A stretch of 64,000 bases of DNA, taken from Mycolicibacterium monacense. GTDB taxonomy: Bacteria > Actinomycetota > Actinomycetes > Mycobacteriales > Mycobacteriaceae. The stretch is taken from the NCBI RefSeq assembly GCF_010731575.1, contig NZ_AP022617.1, forward strand, positions 4,712,001 to 4,776,000, read 5' to 3'. This document shows positions 39,222-47,883 of this stretch, in pieces; the first letter of the stretch is position 1; each line of letters begins with the position of its first letter. The position numbers and the translations under genes are program-made. The notes under the pieces are model-generated. The model worked only from the letters and a program-made list of their open reading frames with translations, was not told the origin of the DNA and did not search any database.

Positions 39222-40140
39222 ACGCCCAGCGTTCGACCGATATGCGTGGGTCAACTCTGACCTGGGCCCAGTTCGGCCAACCGGCCGCCCGCATGGCGTC
39301 CCGCGTTCGCCGGATCGCGACGTCGCGGCGGTGACGCAGAATGTCGCGGCTCACTCGAATGATGACCCAGCCCTGGGCGGCCAGTTCCGCCTGGCGGTCG
39401 ATATCGCGGGCGTGTTGGTTCGGATCGGTCCAGTGTTGCGGGCCGTCGTATTCGACGCCGACCTGGTGTTCCCGATACCCCATGTCGATCCGGCCGACGA
39501 ACCTGCCGAATTGGTCGTGCACGACGATCTGGGTGTCCGGCCGTGGAAACCCGGCGGCGATCAGCATCAACCGCACCGTCGTCTCCGGCGGGGATTCCGC
39601 GCCGCCGTCCATGAGGTCGATCGCCCGGCGTGCCTGAACGATGCCCCTCGCACCGCGGTGCCGCTCGAGCAGCGGTTCGACGTCGGCACGGGTCAACAGG
39701 GTCGCGTTGGCCAGGGCATCGATGCGCTGTACCGCCGCGGTGAGGTTGCCCCGCCTGCCCAGATCAAAAGCGGTTCGCGCTGCGGTCGTCGTGGGGATGC
39801 CCAACCGCACGCAGACTTCGTCCTCGGGCAACCGGTCACGGCGGATGAGGACCCCTGAAACCGCGTCGCCGATGCGGATCAGTTCGGCGGGCTCGTTCGC
39901 CTCGATCCACTTGGAGCCGTGCAGTGCCGACGCCGACAGCCCGGCGGCGACGGCGTCGCGGCCGGACCACAGCCACGCCCCCTTCGCTCGCGTCACCGCG
40001 GTGAGTTCCTGCTCGGCGGGGAGATACACGTTGCGATACAGCGCCCGGTAGCGACGGCCCAACTGGCGGCGCGTCACCATGCCGGCGGCCAGCGCCTCGG
40101 TCCCGAGAAACGGGCCCATCATCGTTGTCGTCATGGCCAT
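39220..40140 (-). CDS. DUF559 endonuclease-like protein with AbiEi-type N terminus
   Basis: A 306-residue protein. The N-terminal part (TRRQLGRRYRALYRNVYLPA) resembles the winged-helix region of AbiEi-like transcriptional regulators. The C-terminal part is a DUF559/Vsr-like PD-(D/E)XK nuclease fold with GRIDMGY, VGVEYDGPQHW, and a final QGWVIIRVSRDIL strand. Proteins of this type occur in many copies in mycobacteria; their role is not established. Starts at ATG 40140 or 40134. The gene is bracketed by 19-bp direct repeats, which suggests acquisition as a cassette. Confidence 0.75.
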   Translation of the reverse strand: MAMTTTMMGPFLGTEALAAGMVTRRQLGRRYRALYRNVYLPAEQELTAVTRAKGAWLWSGRDAVAAGLSASALHGSKWIEANEPAELIRIGDAVSGVLIRRDRLPEDEVCVRLGIPTTTAARTAFDLGRRGNLTAAVQRIDALANATLLTRADVEPLLERHRGARGIVQARRAIDLMDGGAESPPETTVRLMLIAAGFPRPDTQIVVHDQFGRFVGRIDMGYREHQVGVEYDGPQHWTDPNQHARDIDRQAELAAQGWVIIRVSRDILRHRRDVAIRRTRDAMRAAGWPNWAQVRVDPRISVERWA

Positions 40141-40164
40141 ACGGTGAAGGCAGGACCCGACACC

Positions 40165-40183
40165 CTCCGCCGAGATCAGGGTT
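40165..40183. repeat. 19-bp direct repeat, right copy flanking the DUF559 gene
   Basis: The second copy of CTCCGCCGAGATCAGGGTT, 24 bases upstream of the DUF559 start. It could lie within that gene's promoter, or be the scar of cassette insertion. Confidence 0.7.
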
Positions 40184-40290
40184 TTGGCACACATTGCTGT
40201 GGATAAGCGTGCCGGAACCTTATTCCGGCGCTTGGTCGACGGCATCTGGGCCATGACTGCCCAGCTCAGGCCGCACCTTCGCCACAGAAC

Positions 40291-40308
40291 TGGAACGTGT
40301 TCTATGAT
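40291..40308 (+). promoter_or_regulatory. KstR-type operator over the -10 of the alcohol dehydrogenase promoter
   Basis: TGGAACGTGTTCTA (40291-40304) fits the TNNAACNNGTTNNA consensus of KstR, the TetR-family repressor of sterol catabolism in mycobacteria. It overlaps a -10 sequence TATGAT (40303-40308) that lies eight bases before the ATG. A repressor at this site would block the promoter directly. Confidence 0.65.
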
Positions 40309-40316
40309 CGCCAGCC

Positions 40317-41441
40317 ATGAGGACCAAGGGTGCCCTGCTCTGGGAACTGAATGCGCCGTTCCGTGTCGACGAGATCGAGGTCGGTGACCCCGTCGATGAC
40401 GAGGTGCAGATCCGCGTGCACGCCGCCGGCATGTGCCATTCCGACTACCACCTGACCACCGGGGCCACCCCGATCGGACTTCCCGCGCTCGGCGGCCACG
40501 AGGGCGCCGGTGTCGTCACCAAGGTCGGCCGCAACGTCACGGGCATCGAGGAGGGCGACCACGTCATCCTCGCGTTCATCCCCGCCTGCGGTCAGTGTCA
40601 GCCCTGCCTGAAGGGCTATCGCTCGCTGTGCGACCGCGGTGCGCTGCTGCTCGGCGGCAAGGCCATCGCCGACGGCACGTCACGGGTGCACGCCGGTAGC
40701 ACCGAGGTGTCCCCGATGAATCTGCTCGGCACCTTCGCGCCCTACATGACCGTCCACAAGGACTCCGTCGTCAAGATCGACCACGACGTCCCGTTCGAGA
40801 CCGCCGCGATCATGGGCTGCGCGGTCCCGACCGGGTTCGGCTCGGCCACCAACGTCGCCGAGGTGCAACCGGGCGAGACGGTGGTGATCGTCGGGGTCGG
40901 CGGCATCGGGCTGTCCGCGCTGCAGGGCGCGGTGATCGCGGGAGCCCGCAACGTCGTCGCCGTCGATCCGGTCGAGTTCAAACGTGACCAGGCGACCAAG
41001 TTCGGCGCCACCCACGTCTTCTCGTCGATGGCCGAGGCGATCGGCCCCGTCCTCGAACTGACCCACGGTTTCATGGCCGAGAAGACGATCATCGCCGTCG
41101 GCGAGATGCGCGGTGAGTACATCGAGGAGGCGATGACGCTGACGGCCAAGACCGGCACCTGCGTCGTCACCGGTATGGGGTCGATGTTCGACGCCGACGT
41201 CAAGCTCAACCTGTTCCTGTTCACGATGTTGCAGAAGACCTTGAAGGGCAACATCTTCGGCGGCGGCAGCAGCCACGTCGAGACACCCCGGCTGGTCGGA
41301 CTCTACAAATCCGGGTTGCTCAAAGTCGACGAGATGGTCACCAACACCTACCGCCTCGAGGACATCAACCAGGGTTATCAGGACATGTTGGACGGCAAGA
41401 ACATTCGCGGCGTCATCACCTTCGACGAATCAGACTGGTGA
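40317..41441 (+). CDS. NDMA-dependent-type zinc alcohol dehydrogenase (AdhB-like)
   Basis: A 374-residue class III-like medium-chain dehydrogenase of the Rxyl_3153 (NDMA-dependent) family, similar in length to M. tuberculosis AdhB. Catalytic zinc ligands are Cys40 (GMCHSD), His61 (GGHEG) and a later Cys in MGCAVPTG. Structural zinc cysteines are 91, 94, 97 and 105. The NAD-binding turn is GVGGIGLSALQG. Such enzymes may hold cofactor tightly and use an unknown in vivo electron acceptor. The KstR-like operator upstream points to sterol side-chain alcohols as possible substrates. Confidence 0.9.
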   Translation: MRTKGALLWELNAPFRVDEIEVGDPVDDEVQIRVHAAGMCHSDYHLTTGATPIGLPALGGHEGAGVVTKVGRNVTGIEEGDHVILAFIPACGQCQPCLKGYRSLCDRGALLLGGKAIADGTSRVHAGSTEVSPMNLLGTFAPYMTVHKDSVVKIDHDVPFETAAIMGCAVPTGFGSATNVAEVQPGETVVIVGVGGIGLSALQGAVIAGARNVVAVDPVEFKRDQATKFGATHVFSSMAEAIGPVLELTHGFMAEKTIIAVGEMRGEYIEEAMTLTAKTGTCVVTGMGSMFDADVKLNLFLFTMLQKTLKGNIFGGGSSHVETPRLVGLYKSGLLKVDEMVTNTYRLEDINQGYQDMLDGKNIRGVITFDESDW

Positions 41442-41885
41442 GTCGCGGAGGCGTTCGCGCACGGTGTCGATCACGTCGCTGAACGCCTTGCGCCGGGCCG
41501 TCGGCATCCCGTCGAAGAGCACCCGCCGCACCAGCGCCGCATGTCCGGGCGCCGCCGTGCGCAGTGCCGCGCGTCCGGCGTCGGTGAGTGCGACGGTGGC
41601 GCCGCGCCGGTCGTCTGTGGCGCCCCGCCTCGACACCAGGCCCCGCTCACGCATCCGCCGCAGTTGGTGGGACAGCCGGCTCTGCTCCCACGCCAGCGTC
41701 TCGCCGAGTTCGTACATGCGCCGCCCACCGTGCTCGGAGAGCGCCACCAGCACCTCGTAATCGGCGAGCGAGAGCCCGCAGTCGTGTTGGAGCTGCCGAT
41801 TCATCGCGGCCTGCAGTTCGGCCACCATCGCGAGATAGCCCCGCCACACCTGCTGCTCCTCGTCGGACAACCACACGGAATACAT
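41430..41885 (-). CDS. MarR family transcriptional regulator
   Basis: A 151-residue winged-helix regulator: CGLSLADYEVLVALSEHGG, then the recognition helix around AWEQSRLSHQLRRMRERGLV, and the wing with SRRGATDDRRGATVALTDAG. It is divergent from the pirin gene and overlaps the end of the alcohol dehydrogenase by 12 bases. A palindrome next to its start codon is probably its own operator. It likely controls pirin and itself in response to a phenolic or oxidative signal, as is usual for the family. Confidence 0.9.
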   Translation of the reverse strand: MYSVWLSDEEQQVWRGYLAMVAELQAAMNRQLQHDCGLSLADYEVLVALSEHGGRRMYELGETLAWEQSRLSHQLRRMRERGLVSRRGATDDRRGATVALTDAGRAALRTAAPGHAALVRRVLFDGMPTARRKAFSDVIDTVRERLRDSPV

Positions 41886-41887
41886 GA

Positions 41888-41898
41888 CACATCATGTG
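41888..41898. promoter_or_regulatory. Palindrome at the MarR start, probable operator
   Basis: CACATCATGTG is an exact inverted repeat around one central base and lies two bases upstream of the MarR ATG, inside a wider GACA...TGTC symmetry. Its place between divergent MarR and pirin genes fits autoregulation. Confidence 0.5.
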
Positions 41899-41957
41899 AG
41901 TTGTCGTGTCCAGATGCGCCACCTAGGCTGGCGCACGGTTTCGAGGAGACGAGTGAT

Positions 41958-42722
41958 ATGACGACTGCTGAACGCATCGACGTCCGGCGCGCCGGCGAGC
42001 GCCCCAGGACGCAGATCTCCTGGCTGGACTCCAAACACTCGTTCTCGTTCGCCGACCACTACGACCCCGCCAACACCCACCACGGCCTGCTGCTGGTCAA
42101 CAACGACGACACCGTCACCCCCGGTAGCGGCTTTGAGACCCACCCCCACCGCGACATGGAGATCGTCACATGGGTGTTGCGCGGATCGCTCGTCCACCAG
42201 GACTCGACGGGCAATTCGGGTGTGATCTATCCCGGTCTGGCGCAACGGATGTCGGCCGGCAGGGGCATTCTGCACTCGGAGAAGAACGACTCCTGGACCC
42301 TGACCGGCGAGGCTAGCCACCGCGAGCCCGTCCACTTCGTGCAGATGTGGGTGGTACCCGACGAATCCGGTATCGCCCCGGGCTATCAGCAACTCGAGAT
42401 CGACGACGAGCAGTTGCGCGGGAAGTTCGTGACGATCGCCTCGGGCATGCCCGAGCACCGCGACGACACCGCGATCACGATCCGCAATCGGTACGCGGCG
42501 CTGCACGGCGCCCGGCTCGAACCCGGCGACAACGTCGAACTGCCCCAGGCGCCGTATCTGCACCTGTTCGTCCCGCGCGGTGAGGTGACGCTCGAGGGTG
42601 CCGGTGCGCTGACAGAAGGCGATGCGGTGCGCTTCACGGCGTCCGGCGGCCAGCGCGTGACGGCCGTCGAACCGGCCGAGATCCTGGTCTGGGAAATGCA
42701 TGCGAATCTGTCTGCCGTATAA
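41958..42722 (+). CDS. Pirin family protein
   Basis: A 254-residue bicupin. The N-terminal half holds the metal-binding cupin: FETHPHRDMEIVTWVLRG, then the later GIXHSE-type segment RGILHSEKN. The C-terminal cupin is degenerate. Pirins act as quercetinases or redox-sensing regulators; activity here is not predictable. Start ATG 41958 follows GAGGAG. Its 3' end overlaps the next gene by 23 bases, so the two are expressed together, under the divergent MarR gene. Confidence 0.9.
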   Translation: MTTAERIDVRRAGERPRTQISWLDSKHSFSFADHYDPANTHHGLLLVNNDDTVTPGSGFETHPHRDMEIVTWVLRGSLVHQDSTGNSGVIYPGLAQRMSAGRGILHSEKNDSWTLTGEASHREPVHFVQMWVVPDESGIAPGYQQLEIDDEQLRGKFVTIASGMPEHRDDTAITIRNRYAALHGARLEPGDNVELPQAPYLHLFVPRGEVTLEGAGALTEGDAVRFTASGGQRVTAVEPAEILVWEMHANLSAV

Positions 42723-43983
42723 GGCATTCGGCGTTCTCGCCGTTGCGGCGCTGGCCGGGTGCTCGACGAGTGCACCCGACGAGACCGCGCCGTCGCCGTC
42801 CACCTCGACGTCGGCACCTGCGCCGGCTTCGGCAGATCGGACGGTGACCGTCGAGGTGCCCGCGGGGATGGATGCCGCACCCTTCGACGAAGCCCGCCGG
42901 GTGTCGATTCCCGCGGGCTGGACGATGGCGGTATGGGCGCGGGTTCCGAAGGCGCGGTTCGCCCGGTGGGCGCCCGACGGTGCGTTGCTGGTCTCCGTGC
43001 CCAGCACGGGAGAGATCCTGAAACTCGACGGATCACGGTCCACACCGCTGCTCGAGGGACTCACCCAGCCGCACGGGATGGCGTTCGCCGGGTCGACGCT
43101 CTACGTCGCCGAGAGTGACGAGATATCTGCCTACGACTACGTCGACGGCAGGGCGGGCAACCGACGCACCGTGGCCGCCGGCCTACCCGACGCCGAGAGT
43201 CCGGACCTGCGGGGCGCCTACGCGCATGCGCTCAAGAGCGTCGCGGTCGGACCCGATGGGGCCGTGTACTTCTCGATCGGGTCGACGGGCAACATCTCGG
43301 CCGAGGACCGCGACGCCACCCCACCGCGCGCCACCATCATGCGGGTGCCCCCGGGCGGCGGTCCGGCCGAACCGTTCGCCACCGGCGTCCGCAACGGCAC
43401 CGGGCTGGCGGTCGCGCCGGACGGTTCGGTGTGGACGGCGGTCAACGGCCGCGACAACGTCGCCGACCCCGCGACCGGTGAGGTCGACCCGGCCTACGTC
43501 AACGACCACCCGCCCGAACAACTCGCCAAGCTCACACCCGGGCGCGAACTGGGGTGGCCGTACTGCAACATCGACGGTGGACCGGCCGACGTGCCCTTCA
43601 TCCGCGACGTGCAGACCAACGCCGACGGCGACAAGCTCGACTGCGCCGCGCTACCACCGGTCGAGCAGAGCTTCGGCGCCCACTCCGCTCCGCTGGGCCT
43701 GAGCTTCGTCGACGGGGAACTGCCCGAACCGTATGCGCGGGGAGCGCTGGTCGGCATCCACGGGTCGTGGAACCGGCGGCCGCCGCGCGCCCCCGAAGTG
43801 TCGTTCTACCCGTGGAGCGACGGCGGTCTCGGCGATCAGCAGACGTTGGTCGGCGGGTTCCAGGACGAGGACGGGTCCCGGTGGGGCCGGCCGGTCGACG
43901 CGGTGGCGGGGCCCGACGGCGCCGTCTACATCACCGATGACGACGCCGGCGCCGTCTACCGCCTCGCCCCGCCCGGCCGCTGA
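42700..43983 (+). CDS. PQQ-dependent sugar dehydrogenase-like lipoprotein
   Basis: A 427-residue exported protein with lipobox LAALAGC (Cys near 21) and a Thr/Ser/Pro linker to about residue 45. The rest is a six-bladed propeller of the glucose/sorbosone dehydrogenase family: QPHGMAFAGSTLYVAE, AHALKSVAVGPDGAVYFSIG, GVRNGTGLAVAPDG and WGRPVDAVAGPDGAVYITD. Substrate is unknown, and mycobacteria are not known to make PQQ, so the natural cofactor state is open. ATG 42700 lies inside the end of pirin. Confidence 0.85.
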   Translation: MRICLPYKAFGVLAVAALAGCSTSAPDETAPSPSTSTSAPAPASADRTVTVEVPAGMDAAPFDEARRVSIPAGWTMAVWARVPKARFARWAPDGALLVSVPSTGEILKLDGSRSTPLLEGLTQPHGMAFAGSTLYVAESDEISAYDYVDGRAGNRRTVAAGLPDAESPDLRGAYAHALKSVAVGPDGAVYFSIGSTGNISAEDRDATPPRATIMRVPPGGGPAEPFATGVRNGTGLAVAPDGSVWTAVNGRDNVADPATGEVDPAYVNDHPPEQLAKLTPGRELGWPYCNIDGGPADVPFIRDVQTNADGDKLDCAALPPVEQSFGAHSAPLGLSFVDGELPEPYARGALVGIHGSWNRRPPRAPEVSFYPWSDGGLGDQQTLVGGFQDEDGSRWGRPVDAVAGPDGAVYITDDDAGAVYRLAPPGR

Positions 43984-43987
43984 CACG

Positions 43988-44029
43988 CCGAAGTGGGCTC
44001 GAGGCGCGAACGCCTGAGCCCACCTTCGG
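43988..44029. terminator. Hairpin between convergent genes
   Basis: The arms CCGAAGTGGGCTCGAGGCG and CGCCTGAGCCCACCTTCGG pair with one bulge on each side across a CGAA loop. It lies 4 bases after the PQQ-type gene stop and 9 bases before the convergent GlsB-type stop, so it can terminate both. Confidence 0.75.
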
Positions 44030-44038
44030 TGATGGTTC

Positions 44039-44329
44039 CTAGCGGACGGTGCTACCGGGGCGCGACCCGCGCTTACCGGTGACACCGACGTAGATCGCGA
44101 TGAGCACGATCGCGACGATGATCCCGACGAGGAACGGGATGATCTCGAAACCGCCGTTGGAGTTGCTGTAGCCCAGCTGATAGGTCAGCCAGCTGCCGAG
44201 GAATGACCCGAGCGCGCCGAGCACGATGGTCATGATGACGCCGATATTCTGTTTGCCCGGCATGATCAGCCGCGCCAGCGCACCGACGATCAGGCCGACG
44301 ACCAATGCGCCGAGGATGGTTCCGATCAT
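44039..44329 (-). CDS. GlsB/YeaQ/YmgE family stress-associated membrane protein
   Basis: A 96-residue protein with three helices: ILGALVVGLIVGALARLIM, a second with GVIMTIVLGALGSFLGSWL, and FLVGIIVAIVLIAIYVGV. The glycine-rich pattern and PGKQNIG loop are typical of the transglycosylase-associated family. It is often stress-induced; no enzymatic function is known. Confidence 0.9.
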   Translation of the reverse strand: MIGTILGALVVGLIVGALARLIMPGKQNIGVIMTIVLGALGSFLGSWLTYQLGYSNSNGGFEIIPFLVGIIVAIVLIAIYVGVTGKRGSRPGSTVR

Positions 44330-44509
44330 TTCCGCTCCTTAGATCTGTGTCTCCATGGGACGCACGCGTCCGGGATGCCCGACGGCGCGGGGGCGTCGAC
44401 GGGCACGTGGGCCGATTACCCCACCCGCGCGCGGTTCACGCAAAGAAGTCCGGAAGGCCCACGACAGCAATCCCGTCGTTGCCCGGCCGCAACCAGGTTG
44501 TTATCAAAG

Positions 44510-44537
44510 TTGACAGAGTGACTGCTGTGAATATCGT
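44510..44537 (+). promoter_or_regulatory. Promoter of the phosphodiester glycosidase gene
   Basis: TTGACA (44510-44515), a 16-base spacer and TATCGT (44532-44537) make a near-consensus vegetative promoter 32 bases before the GTG start. The surrounding 44480-44545 is AT-richer than average. The rest of the 240-base gap between the divergent genes shows no other strong signal. Confidence 0.6.
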
Positions 44538-44569
44538 TAGGGCTAGGTGACCTCTGTCGAAAGGCGGCC

Positions 44570-45649
44570 GTGCCCATCTCAGCAAACGTTCTGCGGCGAT
44601 TCACGGCGGGTGTTGCCGTGTTCGCGCTCTGCGCGGCGCTGGGCACGATGGGCGAACCGCACGCGCGGGCCAGCGACCCCAAATCGCTGCTCCTCGGCGC
44701 CATCGCCAACACCAAGGGCTCCTACCTCGTCTACAACTTCGGCGGTGAATTCGCCGCCCCCTTCCGCGCCGCCGACGGGCGCGAGTACACGCTGAACAAC
44801 GGCGGCCACCTGATGACGATCAAGAACGCGTCGTCCCGGCTCAACCCGAGGTTGCTGGTGGACACCCACCAGGGCTATCAGGCGCGCTGCGAACGCGACC
44901 CCCGCGCACGCACCGGCGAAGGGCTCTGGCAGGCGTCGGAGACCTTCACCCCGCATCAGGCGTGGCAGGCGCTCGGGCAGCCGACCATCGCCGTGAACGC
45001 CAACTTCTTCGACGTCCGCGGGCAGAAGGGCGGGTCCTGGCGCGAGACCGGGTGCAGCTCGCCGCTGGGCGCCTACGTCGACAACACCCGCGGCCAGGGC
45101 CGCGCCAACGCCCCCATCACCGGGACCGTCGCCTACGCCGGTAAGCAGGGGCTCTCCGGCGGAGACGAGACCTGGTCAGCGCTGGCGACGATGATCCTGC
45201 CGGTCGGCGCGGCCCCCTACGTCGTGATGCCCAAGGGAAAACAGGATTTCGACGCCGCATCGCCGGAGATCCAGAAGCTGATGGACCGCAACGTTCGATT
45301 CGTCGCCGTCGCCGGGCTCGGCCTGTTGGCCCCCGGCGAAACCGGTCAGCTCAACGATCCCGGCCCGAGCGCGGCGCGCACCGCGGTCGCCTACAGCAGC
45401 GCCAGCGATCAGCTCTACGTCTTCCAGGGCGGTAACTACACGCCCGACAACATGCAGGATCTGTTCCGCGGGCTGGGCGCCGAACACGCGCTGCTGCTCG
45501 ACGGCGGTGGGTCGTCGGCCATCGTGCTGCGCCGTGACACCGGCGGTATGTGGAGTGGTGCGGGATCACCGCGCGGCAGTTGCGACACCCGACAGGTGTT
45601 GTGCGATTCGCGGGAGCGCGCGCTGCCCAGCTGGCTTGCGTTCAACTAG
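44570..45649 (+). CDS. Secreted phosphodiester glycosidase-domain protein
   Basis: A 359-residue secreted protein. The signal peptide spans about residues 8-34 (ending HARASD). The NAGPA/phosphodiester glycosidase domain is shown by TIAVNANFFDVRGQKGG and LLLDGGGSSAIVL. Family members remove sugar phosphodiester caps; the substrate here could be a cell-wall polymer. The start is GTG 44570. Conserved cysteines (GCSSPLG, SCDTRQVLCDS) suggest disulfides. It lies 50 bases before the acyltransferase gene in the same direction. Confidence 0.85.
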   Translation: MPISANVLRRFTAGVAVFALCAALGTMGEPHARASDPKSLLLGAIANTKGSYLVYNFGGEFAAPFRAADGREYTLNNGGHLMTIKNASSRLNPRLLVDTHQGYQARCERDPRARTGEGLWQASETFTPHQAWQALGQPTIAVNANFFDVRGQKGGSWRETGCSSPLGAYVDNTRGQGRANAPITGTVAYAGKQGLSGGDETWSALATMILPVGAAPYVVMPKGKQDFDAASPEIQKLMDRNVRFVAVAGLGLLAPGETGQLNDPGPSAARTAVAYSSASDQLYVFQGGNYTPDNMQDLFRGLGAEHALLLDGGGSSAIVLRRDTGGMWSGAGSPRGSCDTRQVLCDSRERALPSWLAFN

Positions 45650-45699
45650 CACGTCAATACCGGATTCCGCGGCCCCTGCGTGGGACCATCGGGGTTCAA

Positions 45700-47880
45700 G
45701 TGACTGATGTGACGAACCCCCCGATCTCCCGGGTCACCTCCCGCCGCGGCGTATCCGCAGGCGGCCGCTCGGGTGCGCCGTCTCGGACGTTCCGCACCGA
45801 CATCGAGGGGTTGCGCGCGGTCGCCGTCCTCGCCGTCGTGCTGTACCACGCCGGCATGCCCGGCCTCGGCGGCGGTTTCATCGGCGTCGACGTCTTCTTC
45901 GTCGTCTCCGGTTTCCTCATCACCGGGTTGCTGTGGCGTCAGGTCGCCGCCGGCGGCGGGGTGCGGCTCGGGGCGTTCTACGCCGCTCGCGCCCGCCGGC
46001 TGCTGCCCGCCGCGGCGCTCGTGCTGGTGGCCACCGCCGTCGGCGCGGTGCTGCTGCTGCCCCCGTTGCAGGCCCGCGCCGTGCTCGGCGACGCGATCGC
46101 GGGCGCCCTCTACGTCGGCAACTACCGCTTCGCGATCCAGGGCACCGACTACCTCGCCGCGACGGAACCCTCGCCGCTGCAACATTATTGGTCTCTCGGG
46201 GTCGAGGAGCAGTTCTACCTCGTGTGGCCGCTGCTGATCGTCGGGACCGCCTGGTTGATCGCGCGCCGGTTCGGGCCGGGCGCCGCCCGCTCGGTGCTGC
46301 CGTTCGCGGCGGTGCTTTCGGCGGCGGCCGCGGCGTCCTACGCGGTGTCGCTGGCGTGGACCGGCGATTGGCCGGCGTGGGCGTTCTTCTCGCTGCCGAC
46401 GCGGGCGTGGGAACTCGCGGCGGGCGGCCTGGTCGCGCTGAGCGTCGGATGGTGGCGGCGGCTGCCACCGGTCGCCGCGGCCGCGGTCGGCTGGACCGGC
46501 CTCGTGCTGATCGTGGCGGCCTGTACGCGCGTCACCGCCACCACACCGTTTCCCGGTACGGCGGCACTGCTGCCGGTGGCCGGCACCGCGCTGGTCATCG
46601 TCGCCGGTTGTGCCACACCGAACCTCGGCGTCGGCCGGCTGCTGTCGAAACCCCTGCCGCGGGCGATCGGCCGGGTCTCCTACTCCTGGTATCTGTGGCA
46701 CTGGCCGGTGCTGATCCTCGCGCCGGCCATGTTCGGCACCGACCTCGGGCTCGCGAGTCGGCTCGCCATGATCGTCATCTCCCTCGGGCTGGCGATCCTG
46801 ACGCTGCATCTGGTGGAGAATCCGGCCCGGTTCGCCGCCGCGCTGCGCGGATCGGCGGTGCGCAGCCTCGCCGTGGGCGGCGTCGCCACGGCCGCCGCGG
46901 TGTGCGCGGCGATCGTGCTGCTCGTCATCCGGCCGGTACCCACGGGTGACGGACCCGCCGCGACCCCGGTGGCGCTCACCGCGCCCGCGCCCCGGGCCAC
47001 CGCCGGCCCCGCTCCCGAGGTCGCCCCGTCCGCACCCACCCCACGACAGCAGGTGCAGGCCGCGGTCGCCGCGTCCGCCGAGATGCGCAGTGTGCCCGCC
47101 GATCTGGCGCCGTCTCTGGGTAACGTCACGAAACCCGAGGTGTTCGTCAACGGCTGCGTGCTGTCGTGGCGCGATGTCGATCAACCCGAATGCGTATCGG
47201 GTGACGCGGAGTCGGCGGTGCGCGTCGCGCTGGTCGGGGACTCGCACGCCGCGATGTGGCAGCCGGCCCTGGAAACCGTTGCCGAGCAGAATCATTGGCG
47301 GCTCGAGACGATGAGCAAGGTGACCTGTCCGCTGATGGACCTTCCGATCACCAGTCCCTATCTGGGCCGGACGTTCAGTGAGTGCGAACAATGGCGTGGC
47401 GATGTGCTGGCCCGGCTGGAATCCGAACGGCCGCAACTGATCGTCGTCGACATGTCCCGACGCTACGGCGCCGACTTCGGTTTCGTCTCATACGATCCGG
47501 CCTGGGTGGAGGGGCTCGGCCGCCTGGTGTCGCGGCTGCGCGCGACCGGTGCGGCGGTGCTGGTGCTGGGCCCGGCACCGGATCCGTTGTCGACGGTGCC
47601 GTCCTGCGTCTCGGACCACATGGACGACGTGGTGGCCTGTTCGCCCGGACGGGCGGCGGCGCTCAATGCCGGCGGAATCGCCGCCGAGGCCAACGCCGCA
47701 CAGGCCGCCGGGGGAAGCTACGCCGACCTCGGCGACCTGTTCTGCACATCGCAGCGCTGTCCCGTCATCGTCGGCAACACGCTGGTGTACCGCGACGACA
47801 ACCACATCACCGGCGAGTACGCGCAGTGGCTGGCGCCGGTGATCGGCGAGATCACCCTCGGCGCCTTCGCCCCGAACTGA
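45700..47880 (+). CDS. Acyltransferase-3/SGNH membrane protein (OafA/YrhL-like)
   Basis: A 726-residue protein. The N-terminal acyltransferase-3 domain has about 10-11 helices and begins DIEGLRAVAVLAVVLYHAG, with FIGVDVFFVVSGFLIT and YSWYLWHWP further on. After an Ala/Pro linker (about 430-490) comes a periplasmic SGNH domain with GDSHAAMW and the final DDNHITGEYAQW. Such proteins O-acetylate or acylate cell-surface glycans. It starts at GTG 45700 and ends three bases before the convergent secreted protein. Confidence 0.92.
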   Translation: MTDVTNPPISRVTSRRGVSAGGRSGAPSRTFRTDIEGLRAVAVLAVVLYHAGMPGLGGGFIGVDVFFVVSGFLITGLLWRQVAAGGGVRLGAFYAARARRLLPAAALVLVATAVGAVLLLPPLQARAVLGDAIAGALYVGNYRFAIQGTDYLAATEPSPLQHYWSLGVEEQFYLVWPLLIVGTAWLIARRFGPGAARSVLPFAAVLSAAAAASYAVSLAWTGDWPAWAFFSLPTRAWELAAGGLVALSVGWWRRLPPVAAAAVGWTGLVLIVAACTRVTATTPFPGTAALLPVAGTALVIVAGCATPNLGVGRLLSKPLPRAIGRVSYSWYLWHWPVLILAPAMFGTDLGLASRLAMIVISLGLAILTLHLVENPARFAAALRGSAVRSLAVGGVATAAAVCAAIVLLVIRPVPTGDGPAATPVALTAPAPRATAGPAPEVAPSAPTPRQQVQAAVAASAEMRSVPADLAPSLGNVTKPEVFVNGCVLSWRDVDQPECVSGDAESAVRVALVGDSHAAMWQPALETVAEQNHWRLETMSKVTCPLMDLPITSPYLGRTFSECEQWRGDVLARLESERPQLIVVDMSRRYGADFGFVSYDPAWVEGLGRLVSRLRATGAAVLVLGPAPDPLSTVPSCVSDHMDDVVACSPGRAAALNAGGIAAEANAAQAAGGSYADLGDLFCTSQRCPVIVGNTLVYRDDNHITGEYAQWLAPVIGEITLGAFAPN

Positions 47881-47883
47881 CCG

